This document shows, in pieces, positions 36,250 to 44,715 of a stretch of DNA of 64,000 nt. The position numbers were made by a program, and so were the translations under genes. The notes beneath the pieces are model-generated. The model made no database searches. It was not told where the DNA came from and worked only from the letters and a program-made list of their open reading frames with translations. The first letter of the stretch is position 1. The number at the start of each line of letters is the position of its first letter. Location of the stretch: the NCBI GenBank assembly GCA_965223305.1, contig CBDCWT010000067.1:39113-103112 (forward strand), given 5' to 3'. Source of the DNA: CBDCWT01 sp965223305 (GTDB lineage Bacteria; Planctomycetota; Planctomycetia; Pirellulales; Pirellulaceae).

Positions 36250-36516
36250 CTAGCGATCCGAGGTCATTCCGAACTGCTCACGCCAGTCGTCATCGTACTG
36301 TCGCGAGAAAATCAACTGAACCTGCTCCGCCCGATCTCTTTGCTCGCCTGCCGCAACTTGTAGGGCCTCTGAGAGGAGGCTCATCCTCGGATCTCCCTCG
36401 ACCGAGCCCTGGGCCCGGTCGAGCCGATCGAAGGAGGCGGCCAGCTCAAGCACTTTCGCGCGAATCTCCAGAAACTCGCGGTCGATGATCTCTTTGGCGG
36501 TGAGGGTAGCGGGCAT
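36250..36516 (-). CDS. Small conserved-looking hypothetical protein (88 aa)
   Basis: An 88-residue, wholly helical, charged protein (MPATLTAKEIIDREFLEIRA start, then ELAASFDRLDRAQG and ending YDDDWREQFGMTSDR). It has no signal peptide, membrane segment or catalytic motif. It is encoded 93 bases upstream of the TatD-like hydrolase on the same strand, so the two may work together. The family was not recognised. Confidence 0.6.
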   Translation of the reverse strand: MPATLTAKEIIDREFLEIRAKVLELAASFDRLDRAQGSVEGDPRMSLLSEALQVAAGEQRDRAEQVQLIFSRQYDDDWREQFGMTSDR

Positions 36517-36861
36517 GGTACAAGCTCGGCGGGGGCGTGTTGTGCGGGCCTTTCAATGAGGCATGTCTGCTTCCAGTTTCTCTAGTCGAACGGTGGAAAT
36601 CAAGCAGAAGAGCCCGGCCGGTTGGGAGCGACCATACCGGTTCTAGTGGCTGAGCAGTTAGTTCTCCTGAGGAAAGACGATTGTGCGGGGTAGTTCAGGG
36701 AATTGCGGTTAAGTTTGTCGGGGACGCTCAGGTTGTCTGGGGTTTGGCGTCGATGTCAACTGAGCGGGCCAGAGGGCCGTGACGGCAGGTCGCCGCGCCT
36801 CTGACCTTCTTCCACCCTCATCGCTGCGGCCGGCGGGTGAACACGTGTGGGCTAGGCTTTC
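36517..36861. other. 345-base intergenic region between divergent genes
   Basis: It separates the minus-strand small gene from the plus-strand HEAT gene and must hold promoters for both. No convincing -35/-10 pair, RNA gene or repeat was recognised. Confidence 0.5.
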
Positions 36862-38553
36862 GTGGGGGGAAACTCACCAATACACGATCTGAGCTCGGCA
36901 GTGACCACAGGCCTTGAAAAAACGCTCAAGCTACTGGCCTCGACGAACAACGATGCTGCAACGACGCTATTGTTGGGCGCCATTGACAGTGCGGACCGGG
37001 AGGTTCAGGCAGGCGCATTGCGGAGCCTTGTCAAACGCCGCAGTCCGGCAGGTCACGCCGCGCTGTTGCGGCGATGGGACAGTTTGAGCGAGCGGCACAA
37101 AGCGGCCATTGCCGAACAGCCCCATCGCATGTCTGGTGCCCTCCGTGATGCTGTGTTGAGCGGCGACGAGGAGCTTTCTGCGAAGGCTCTGGATGCAGTT
37201 GTCCGACTGCGGGAGTACGATCTCGTTCCGACATTGATCACGGCCGCTGAAGACAAGGCCAATCCGCGCGCGGCCGACGCGGCTCGAACCGTCATTGCGC
37301 TTTGCGAACTGCTGTATGAGGAAGTGGCTGGTCCCCGCGACCGCCGCTTGCGGCGTGACCCGCGCAGGATGCGGAAGTTTGTTCTTAGCTCGCTGGAGGT
37401 GTCGGTCAACCGATTCGACCTTCACAAACGCGGCGAGATTCTTGAGGCCTTCGTGCTGTTGGCGGCTCACGACAACCTGCTGTTGCGACAGTTGCTGCAA
37501 AACGTACACGGCAAGCCGTACCTTCAAATCACTCGGATCTTGGGACAAAGTACGCGGCCCGCGATTCAAGAGCTGCTGCTGGATTTCCTCGAGGATCCTC
37601 ATCCGCCCTCCACGATTCACACCACGCTTTCGCGACGCCGTGACATGCCATTCTTGAGGAGGTTCTTCTCTAGGTTTTGTGATGATCCACGGAAGGTCTA
37701 CCGAATCAACGCCAGGAGAATTGAGTCGTTCAGCTGGGGCCGAGACGCCGCCAAGATCTTGAAGGCGGTGAGTGACGATGAACAAAGAGGGCTGGTCCAG
37801 CTACTGAAGGCATCGGGCATCAATCGGCTTGAGGTCTTCAGGGTTGTGCAGTTGGCGATCGCACAGGGGGGGACACCGGCCAAACAAGCGGCCTCGGCAA
37901 TGCTGGCGGAGTTCCACGGGGCCGACGCCAATCGACTCGTGCTGGAGTGCCTAAAGGACACCGATCCCGTGGTAAGAGCCAACGTTGTTGGCCAACTCCG
38001 CGAACGCGGCATCCCCGGCGCGATGCAAAAGTTGATCGAAGCGATCGATTCTCCCGACGATGTGGTTAGCGAAGCAGCGCGTGTTTCCCTCAGCGAGTTT
38101 AGTTTCGAGCGACTGCTCAGTTCGTTTGATTTACTCAGCGAGGACGTGGCGAGGACAACCGGGTGGCTGGTCAAGCGGGTCGATCTCAGCGCGATTGAGA
38201 AGCTGACTGATGAATTCGATTCTCCTTCCCGCACCCGTCGACTGCGGGCTCTTGCTGTTTCCGTAGCCATGGGAGCAGTCCAGGACGTCGAGCAAAAAGT
38301 GCTTGAAATGCTGGCGGATTCGGATCACTTTATCCGAGCCGAGGCGGCGAGGGCCGCAGCGCAGTGTGACTCGCACGCGACTCGCGTTGCTTTACGTGAC
38401 CTACTGCTGGACAGAAGCCCGTCGGTCCAGGAAGCCGCGGAACAGACGCTGCAGTCGTTTGCCGAGTCGACAACCCCTCCGCCGCCAGTCGTCCGGGACC
38501 CCGCCGGCACGACCGCCGATCTGCTCGAGTTTTCGCGTGGGAGCCTACCGTGA
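36862..38553 (+). CDS. HEAT-repeat protein
   Basis: A 563-residue alpha-helical protein made of HEAT/Armadillo-like pairs, e.g. LLGAIDSADREVQAGALRSL, LVLECLKDTDPVVRANVVGQ, LIEAIDSPDDVVSEAARVSL and VLEMLADSDHFIRAEAARAA, each with the D-x-x-V-R/A pattern. It is probably a scaffold or protein-binding surface in the cytoplasm. The GTG at 36862 gives the longest product; GTG 36901 is also possible, and neither has a strong ribosome-binding site. It overlaps the next gene by four bases (GTGA), so the membrane protein that follows is a likely partner. Confidence 0.75.
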   Translation: MGGNSPIHDLSSAVTTGLEKTLKLLASTNNDAATTLLLGAIDSADREVQAGALRSLVKRRSPAGHAALLRRWDSLSERHKAAIAEQPHRMSGALRDAVLSGDEELSAKALDAVVRLREYDLVPTLITAAEDKANPRAADAARTVIALCELLYEEVAGPRDRRLRRDPRRMRKFVLSSLEVSVNRFDLHKRGEILEAFVLLAAHDNLLLRQLLQNVHGKPYLQITRILGQSTRPAIQELLLDFLEDPHPPSTIHTTLSRRRDMPFLRRFFSRFCDDPRKVYRINARRIESFSWGRDAAKILKAVSDDEQRGLVQLLKASGINRLEVFRVVQLAIAQGGTPAKQAASAMLAEFHGADANRLVLECLKDTDPVVRANVVGQLRERGIPGAMQKLIEAIDSPDDVVSEAARVSLSEFSFERLLSSFDLLSEDVARTTGWLVKRVDLSAIEKLTDEFDSPSRTRRLRALAVSVAMGAVQDVEQKVLEMLADSDHFIRAEAARAAAQCDSHATRVALRDLLLDRSPSVQEAAEQTLQSFAESTTPPPPVVRDPAGTTADLLEFSRGSLP

Positions 38554-38978
38554 ACGTCATCTGGTTGGGATCGCTCGGGACGTTGATCGGCCAAGGGGGC
38601 TATCTGCACATGGGCCGTAGGTTCCAACGCGGCGCCGGTGGGAATTCGGGGGAACTGTTGGTGCTGGTCCTGAGTTTGGTCGCGGTCGTGGCCGTCGCGA
38701 TTTTGATCAGCCGGTACACGGCAAGACGCCGGGCACCTGGCTTCTTCAGCAACAGCCAGCTGTTCATGGATCTTTGCCGCGAGCACCAGCTCGACTGGAC
38801 AGATCGCCGGCTTCTAAAGCAGCTGGCGGTTCACCACGAGCTGAACCCCTGCCAGCTGTTTCTGGAGCCAGTGCGATTCCAGGAAGTTGAGGGTGATCTG
38901 TCACGCCTAGCACCCCGACTCAGCGCACTGCGAGCGCAGCTGTTCGCCGACGAGGACCAGAACGAGCCGCAGGACTGA
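38550..38978 (+). CDS. Single-pass membrane protein of unknown function, partner of HEAT-repeat protein
   Basis: A 142-residue protein with one clear membrane helix (residues about 36-54, LLVLVLSLVAVVAVAILIS) and a C-terminal cytoplasmic region LFMDLCREHQLDWTDRRLLKQLA...PCQLFLEPVRFQ. The start GTG overlaps the HEAT gene stop as GTGA. The C-terminal part resembles, in layout, PilZ-adjacent or flagellar-type small regulators in planctomycetes, but I cannot name a family. Coupled translation suggests that it anchors the HEAT protein to the membrane. Confidence 0.6.
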   Translation: MNVIWLGSLGTLIGQGGYLHMGRRFQRGAGGNSGELLVLVLSLVAVVAVAILISRYTARRRAPGFFSNSQLFMDLCREHQLDWTDRRLLKQLAVHHELNPCQLFLEPVRFQEVEGDLSRLAPRLSALRAQLFADEDQNEPQD

Positions 38979-39059
38979 CGTGCCACGTCGTGACGTCAGC
39001 TCTCCCGAACATCATTTGTTACGCGGTGGCGTCATCCATGCCATGACTCGGCCACTTGT

Positions 39060-40532
39060 TTAGAAAGCGCTGCGCCTCGGCGGTCGCCGTTCGGGGAACT
39101 CAGACTCTGGGTTGTCGTCTGCGGCGGGTGCCGTCGTCGTCTCCCGCTGGTCGCGGCGGCGCCCCAACGTGACCGAACGGCTTTCGGCCTTGTAACCCAT
39201 CAAGTCGAGCAGCACGGGCAGGGAGATCTCTTGAACGCCCAGCATCTTTGCGTTAGTTCGCATCTGGCCGTATCCGTTCAGTCCGTCTCTGTCGGTAGGT
39301 TCGTCCCCCAGCACCAGGTAGCGTGTGCCGGCCGAGAGCTCTCCTTGAATGCGGCCATCTTTGAGCACCTCGGCGTCGATCTCTCCACCGCCAGCCGCGA
39401 TGATGCTGCGTACCAATGGCAAATCGCTGCCCTTGTCTTTGTCGATATCAATGACTCCAGCCAGCGCAAAGCGAACCCTGCGACCTGGTTTCCAGGCCGG
39501 CGAGAAGATCAGATCTCCTTTCATGATCGGGTTCGCTGGGTGGTCGTCGACAATGCGCCCTTCGGCCAGGTGCGCGCCCAGCACACGGGTAACTTCGATT
39601 TTCCCTTTGGAGACATCGGCTTTGCGCGCCACGCGCCCTTCTTCATCGGATTCGCGCCGCGGTGCCACGTTCATGGCGTCCTGATCAAAAATGCTGAACG
39701 TCGTCTGCCGCATTAGCCCATCTGCGCTTCCTAAACTGATCCAGACCATGCGAGAACCCTGATTCACGCCGTAGACCACTCCATCTGGAGTTTCGAAGGG
39801 CTCGTCAACCAACTGGGCAATTCGATCTAGCTGGGTTTGGACTGTCTTCTTCGTATTGTCAAGTTCGGCGAGCGTGTTGGCCTGTTGCTGCTCGAGGACC
39901 TGCTTTTCGTTCCGCAGTTCTTCCGTTGTTTTGCTCAACGTTGCCAGGTTCTCTTGTTCTCGCCGCTGGACTTCCGCCCGCGCGTCCGCATAGGTCTGGT
40001 GCTCACTCTGCAGATCGGTCTTGGCTTCGTCCATCATGCGCTGCGCCTCGGCTGTGCGCGATTTCTCTTGCTTTTCAAGCTCCTCTTTTTCCCTGGTGAG
40101 CTGCGCGACTTGTCCGTCAAGTTCGGCATTGTCCACGTTCTTTTTCTTGAGTGCCATGATCAGGTACTCGGGCAGCGCTCCGTAGTTTCGTCTTTCGGGC
40201 GGGAGCCCTTCACCGTAGTTAGACATGTCGCTCTGATACTTGTCATCAATGGCCTTCATCGCGGCGTCCGAGACGACCTGGGACTGCACCTGTGTAAACT
40301 CTGCTTCGGTCCGTGGTGTGGCGCCCAAGATGTGCTGCAGATACTGGAGCTGCATGCTCTGGCTTCCGTAATTACTCTGTAGCTCGGCCAGTGTGCTCTG
40401 CGCACCTGCCTCTTTGCGCTTCGCCTCCTCAGAACTGCGATAGAAAACGAATGTCAGGACGGCCAGGACGACCGACACCATGACGAACAAGATCAGCGCA
40501 ATCTGAAGACCTTGGCTTTCTCGATTAGCCAT
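39060..40532 (-). CDS. Membrane-anchored coiled-coil protein with possible BRCT-like C-terminal domain
   Basis: A 490-residue protein: one N-terminal membrane helix (residues about 11-31, LQIALILFVMVSVVLAVLTF), a long coiled coil (about 120-250, rich in E/K/Q with AELDGQVAQLTREKEELEKQ), a beta-rich domain (VVYGVNQGSRMVWISLG) and a C-terminal module FALAGVIDIDKDKG...VRSIIAAGGGEID that resembles a BRCT fold by pattern. It ends in an Arg/Pro-rich tail. ATG 40532 starts at MANRESQG; an ATG 33 bases upstream is less likely. It may span from the inner membrane into the periplasm; the function is unknown. It is convergent with the previous gene. Confidence 0.6.
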   Translation of the reverse strand: MANRESQGLQIALILFVMVSVVLAVLTFVFYRSSEEAKRKEAGAQSTLAELQSNYGSQSMQLQYLQHILGATPRTEAEFTQVQSQVVSDAAMKAIDDKYQSDMSNYGEGLPPERRNYGALPEYLIMALKKKNVDNAELDGQVAQLTREKEELEKQEKSRTAEAQRMMDEAKTDLQSEHQTYADARAEVQRREQENLATLSKTTEELRNEKQVLEQQQANTLAELDNTKKTVQTQLDRIAQLVDEPFETPDGVVYGVNQGSRMVWISLGSADGLMRQTTFSIFDQDAMNVAPRRESDEEGRVARKADVSKGKIEVTRVLGAHLAEGRIVDDHPANPIMKGDLIFSPAWKPGRRVRFALAGVIDIDKDKGSDLPLVRSIIAAGGGEIDAEVLKDGRIQGELSAGTRYLVLGDEPTDRDGLNGYGQMRTNAKMLGVQEISLPVLLDLMGYKAESRSVTLGRRRDQRETTTAPAADDNPESEFPERRPPRRSAF

Positions 40533-40787
40533 TTTCGCTACTCCTCGAGTTGCGACACTCCGCAAAGGGGGGGTTCGTGTGGCGACGTCGGAGCCACGTG
40601 ATGATAGGATTTATCAGCCCAGCCTCGGGGGTCTGGGAACGTGTTGCCGAGGCGAGGAAAGAAAACCTACTAAACCAATGTGCGATAAGTACCTACGTCG
40701 AGTGTAAATGGGCCCCTGGGGGGTGTCAAGCGCGCCGTAAGTGGTTGCACGGCAGTGAGCTACTGCCGCCTGACACCACTAGTTTGT

Positions 40788-40945
40788 CGTAACCCGAAGC
40801 GTTAGCGAGGGGAGTTGATGTACCAACGTAAGTAATTCCCTCGCTTACGCTTCGGGTTACGATTGAGGCGAAATGCGCAACCGAAAAAAAGCGTCAGCGA
40901 GGGGAGAGTTTGGTGGTACCCACGCATCCAACCCCTCGCTTACGC
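40788..40945. repeat. Two large inverted repeats upstream of polA
   Basis: The 470-base gap between divergent genes contains GTAACCCGAAGCGTTAGCGA (40789-40808) facing TCGCTTACGCTTCGGGTTAC (40841-40860), a stem of about 26 bases with few mismatches. A second unit follows: GCGTCAGCGAGGGG (40891-40904) facing CCCCTCGCTTACGC (40932-40945). These are members of one extragenic family. Their extent makes the earliest possible polA start (40910) unlikely. Confidence 0.85.
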
Positions 40946-41002
40946 TTCGCACTTCGGATTGACGCGACCCCCACGGCGAGCAACGCCATAGATAGGACTG
41001 CG

Positions 41003-43801
41003 ATGGGTGGGACCAAGAGCCAGAGGATGTTCGCTGGGTTCGATGACATTCCCGGTTCCGCGGAGGACGCCTCCGAGGAGGGGGGGACCGGGCTGCGGTT
41101 GCGCGGGCAGTCGGTCTACGTCGTCGATGCCCACTCGTTGATCTACCAGGTCTTTCACGCACTCCCAGAGATGACCGGACCAGCCGGTCAACCGGTTGGG
41201 GCCATCCACGGCTTCATCCGCGATTTGCTCGTGCTGATCGAGACCAAGCAACCACGCTACTTATTCTGTGCGTTCGACACGCCGGGCGGAGGGCGGGTCC
41301 GCCATCAGTTGTATCAAGAGTACAAGGCGACGCGGAAGGCGATGCCCGATGATCTACGACCTCAGATTCCCGACATCCAACGGATGCTGGAAGCACTGGG
41401 GATCCCGGCCCTCCAGTCGGGAGACTATGAAGCGGACGACGTGCTGGCCACCCTGGCGCGGCAAACAGAGCGGGCAGGCGGCGAGTGCTTTCTGGTGACC
41501 TCCGACAAAGATTGCCGGCAGCTCTTGTCCGAACATGTCAAGCTGTACAACATCCGCAAGGACCAGCTGTACGACGCGTCGGCTCTGATGGACGACTGGG
41601 GGATTCGGCCTGATCAAGTCGTCGACTTCCAGGCGCTGGTCGGCGATTCTGTCGACAACGTCCCGGGTGTGCCGCTGATTGGTCCCAAGCTGGCTCGCGA
41701 GTTACTGGCGGAGTACGGGACACTGGAGGGTGTCTTGAACAACGCAGACAAGGTCAGCGGCAAGAGGCGTCGCGATAATCTCGTCGAGTACCGCGAGCAA
41801 GCCTGCTTGAGTCAGCAACTGGTGCGTTTGAGCGACGAGCTGCCGATCGAGATTGACTGGGAAGCGGGCCAGGTGGGAGGTGTCGACAATGATCTGTTGC
41901 AGCAGCTGTGCCGCGAGTTCGGCTTCCGTCAGTTGGCGGAGCGATTCTCGCAGTTGGCCGTTCGGTCGGCACCTGCGCAGTGGCGAGCCGACTACCGCGT
42001 GATTGAGTCGCTCGAGGAGCTACAGGATCTTGTTCGGACCCTAACTGCAACCCAGCGTATCGCGATCGACACCGAGACGACATCCACCAATCCCCGTTGG
42101 GCCGAATTGGTGGGAATCTCTTTCTCTTGGGCCGAAGGCGAGGCGGCCTACGTACCTCTGCGGGCGCCACCGGAGGAACCGACTCTGGCTCTCGCAGATG
42201 TGTTGATGTGTCTCCGCCCTTTGTTGGAAGACGCGCAACTGGAGAAGGTCGGTCAAAATCTGAAGTACGACATGATCGTGCTGCGGGGTGCCGGCATCGA
42301 TCTTCAGGGGATCGCGTTTGACACGATGGTGGCCGACTATTTACTGGATCCGGGTGAGAGAAATCACAGCCTGGATGATTTAGCCAGCCGGTACTTGAAC
42401 CACGAGAAGATCAAGATCGAAGAGCTCATCGGAACTGGCCGGCGGCAGAAAGGGATGGACGAAGTCCCGTTGGCGAAGATCGGTGAGTATGCTTGCGAAG
42501 ACGCTGACGTGCCTTTGCGGTTGGCGACGATTCTACAGGAGCGGTTGGATGCGGAAGGTCTCCAGCGGCTCTTTGCGTCGCTGGAGATGCCGCTAGTTCA
42601 CGTCCTGGCGGAGATGGAATTCAACGGGATCCGCATCGACATCGATCAGCTGCGGGAGTTGGGCAGCCGCATTCGCGAGCGATTGGCGGAGTTGGAACAG
42701 GAGATTCACAACCTGGCGGGGCACTCGTTCAACGTCGAATCCCCGCGACAGCTGGCGACCATCTTGTTCGATGAACTGCAGCTCCCGGTTACTAAGCGGA
42801 CGAAGACAGGTCCCAGCACTGACGTGCAGGTTTTGAGCGATCTGGCGAAACTACATCCTTTACCCGCCAAGATTATCGAGTACCGGCAGAATGCCAAGTT
42901 AAAGAGCACCTACGTGGATGCGTTGCCTGGTCTCGTGCATGCTGAGACAGGCCGGGTTCACACTTCTTTCAAGCAAGACGTTGCCGCGACTGGACGACTG
43001 AGTTCGACGGAGCCCAATCTTCAGAACATCCCTGTGCGGACGGCTGAGGGACGTGAGATTCGGGCTGCATTTTTGCCCGGCCAGACGGGCTGGCAACTGC
43101 TGGCCGCGGACTACTCACAAATCGAGCTCCGCGTGCTAGCCCACTACTGTGGGGATGAAGCGCTGCGAACTGCGTTCTTAGACCGCTTGGATATCCACAC
43201 GCAGGTTGCCAGCGAGGTGTTTGCCGTGCCTTTGGAGGAGGTGACACCCGAGATGCGGCGGCGTGCCAAAGCGGTCAATTTCGGCGTGATTTATGGGCAA
43301 AGCCCCTTTGGTTTGGCCAAGGCCCTGGAGATTCCAAAGGACGAGGCTGCTCATTTTATCGACTCGTACTTCTCGCGTTATCCCGGTGTCGACAAGTTTA
43401 TTCAGAAGGTACTGGAGGAATGCCGCCAAAACGGTTATGTTAGTACCATCCTGGGCCGCCGCCGCGCGGTTCACGGAGTTCGCGACCCCTCCCGTGCCGG
43501 TAACTCACGTCTAAGGAATCTGCCCGAGCGAATCGCGATCAATACGGTCATTCAAGGATCGGCCGCAGACCTAATAAAACAAGCGATGATCAATGTCTTT
43601 GAGCGCATCCGGCGTCAGAGACTGCAAGCACGGATGTTACTGCAAATACACGACGAGCTGGTTTTTGAGGTCCCATCCGGCGAACTAGCCGTACTAGCCA
43701 GCCTGGTCGAAGAAGAGATGATCAGTGTTGGGCACTTGAGTGTGCCGTTGACAGTCGACATCAAGGCGGGTGAGAACTGGGCTGCTTGCGAGCCGTTGTA
43801 G
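41003..43801 (+). CDS. polA: DNA polymerase I
   Basis: A 932-residue three-domain enzyme. The 5' nuclease domain (about 30-310) has YVVDAHSLIYQVFHAL, FDTPGGGRVRHQLY and SGDYEADDVLATLA. The 3'-5' exonuclease domain keeps the DEDD residues: AIDTETTSTNP, GQNLKYDMIVLRG and YACEDADVPLR, so proofreading is probably active. The polymerase domain has motif A LLAADYSQIELRVLAHY, the O helix RRRAKAVNFGVIYGQSPFGL and motif C LQIHDELVFEVP. It acts in Okazaki-fragment maturation and repair. ATG 41003 is chosen because the in-frame TTG 40910 lies within repeats and would add 31 unrelated residues. Confidence 0.96.
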   Translation: MGGTKSQRMFAGFDDIPGSAEDASEEGGTGLRLRGQSVYVVDAHSLIYQVFHALPEMTGPAGQPVGAIHGFIRDLLVLIETKQPRYLFCAFDTPGGGRVRHQLYQEYKATRKAMPDDLRPQIPDIQRMLEALGIPALQSGDYEADDVLATLARQTERAGGECFLVTSDKDCRQLLSEHVKLYNIRKDQLYDASALMDDWGIRPDQVVDFQALVGDSVDNVPGVPLIGPKLARELLAEYGTLEGVLNNADKVSGKRRRDNLVEYREQACLSQQLVRLSDELPIEIDWEAGQVGGVDNDLLQQLCREFGFRQLAERFSQLAVRSAPAQWRADYRVIESLEELQDLVRTLTATQRIAIDTETTSTNPRWAELVGISFSWAEGEAAYVPLRAPPEEPTLALADVLMCLRPLLEDAQLEKVGQNLKYDMIVLRGAGIDLQGIAFDTMVADYLLDPGERNHSLDDLASRYLNHEKIKIEELIGTGRRQKGMDEVPLAKIGEYACEDADVPLRLATILQERLDAEGLQRLFASLEMPLVHVLAEMEFNGIRIDIDQLRELGSRIRERLAELEQEIHNLAGHSFNVESPRQLATILFDELQLPVTKRTKTGPSTDVQVLSDLAKLHPLPAKIIEYRQNAKLKSTYVDALPGLVHAETGRVHTSFKQDVAATGRLSSTEPNLQNIPVRTAEGREIRAAFLPGQTGWQLLAADYSQIELRVLAHYCGDEALRTAFLDRLDIHTQVASEVFAVPLEEVTPEMRRRAKAVNFGVIYGQSPFGLAKALEIPKDEAAHFIDSYFSRYPGVDKFIQKVLEECRQNGYVSTILGRRRAVHGVRDPSRAGNSRLRNLPERIAINTVIQGSAADLIKQAMINVFERIRRQRLQARMLLQIHDELVFEVPSGELAVLASLVEEEMISVGHLSVPLTVDIKAGENWAACEPL

Positions 43802-44038
43802 ACGTCGGGGGCTGTCAGACGCCACTCGCGTACCGGCGCTAACGGACGAGCCGCAGTTGAGTTGGACGCCAATCGGATCAGCCATTTCAGGTATTAACAG
43901 CGAGGGCGAGGTCACTCACCTGTGCGAAGTAGCAGACCGCTCTGTCGTATCGTCTGCGACGTGTGGCCAAGGTGACGGCCCGCTGAGCGCGCTATTTAGT
44001 TGTGTTGGGGCGGCGCTAGTCAGAACATTTTCATTGTG
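43802..44038. other. 237-base gap between polA and coaE
   Basis: No RNA gene, repeat or terminator was recognised. It may contain a promoter for the coaE-rho-ribH-nusB-ftsY run. Confidence 0.4.
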
Positions 44039-44656
44039 GTGATTATTGGTATTGTCGGCGGCGTGGCCAGCGGCAAGAGTTTCGTGGCCAGCCAGCTGGA
44101 GAGTTTGGGAGCTCGCAGGATCGACGCCGATGCCTTGGGCCACGAGGTGCTGCGTGACCCGCAAGTGAAGGTGGCACTGGTGGACCGTTGGGGTGCGGGA
44201 GTCGTCGACCAAGAGGGTGAGATTGACCGCGGGGCTGTGGCTAACATTGTTTTTGCGGCGGCTCCCCAAGGACCTCGGGAACTGGCCTTTTTGGAAGCCA
44301 TGACGCATACGCGAATCGCGGCGAAAATTAGCGAGCGGATACAGGCTTGGGCGGCTCAACAGAACGTCCCGGCGGTCGTGCTGGATGCCGCCGTGTTGTT
44401 GAAGGCCGGCTGGATACGTCTCTGCGATTACGTACTCTATGTAGATGCCCCGAGACAGCTGCGTTTGGAGCGGGCGCTAGCACGCGGCTGGGACGAAAGG
44501 GAGTTTTCTGCCCGCGAGGCGGCGCAGGAGTCGTTGCGTGACAAGCGAGCTCATGGGGACTTCGTCATCGACAACGCCGGCTCGCCGGCCCAAACCAGCG
44601 CTCAAGTGCAGCAATTCTGGGAGACTCTGGATAACGGACGAACACCAGATCACTAG
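44039..44656 (+). CDS. coaE: Dephospho-CoA kinase
   Basis: A 205-residue enzyme for the last step of coenzyme A synthesis (ATP-dependent 3' phosphorylation of dephospho-CoA). It has the P-loop IGIVGGVASGKSFVASQL at the N terminus, RRIDADALGHEVL, FLEAMTHTRIAAKI and LDAAVLLKAGW, and the lid/base motif YVDAPRQLRLERALARGWDE. GTG 44039 gives the family-like start MIIGIVGG; GTG 44036 and an earlier in-frame ATG at 44000 are alternatives. The gene precedes rho by 59 bases, a neighbourhood seen in other planctomycetes. Confidence 0.93.
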   Translation: MIIGIVGGVASGKSFVASQLESLGARRIDADALGHEVLRDPQVKVALVDRWGAGVVDQEGEIDRGAVANIVFAAAPQGPRELAFLEAMTHTRIAAKISERIQAWAAQQNVPAVVLDAAVLLKAGWIRLCDYVLYVDAPRQLRLERALARGWDEREFSAREAAQESLRDKRAHGDFVIDNAGSPAQTSAQVQQFWETLDNGRTPDH

Positions 44657-44715
44657 TAACCCTCCGCCGGCACCATCCGTGTGTCGGCCCCTATTCCTGT
44701 TCAGGAGTAACTGTC

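Noticed and set aside
36967..37785. 272-codon minus-strand frame
   Set aside because: It lies opposite the HEAT-repeat gene, which shows a clear repeat pattern; the minus-strand product does not.
40910..41002. N-terminal extension of DNA polymerase I
   Set aside because: The in-frame extension covers an extragenic palindrome and is unlike the family; ATG 41003 is preferred.
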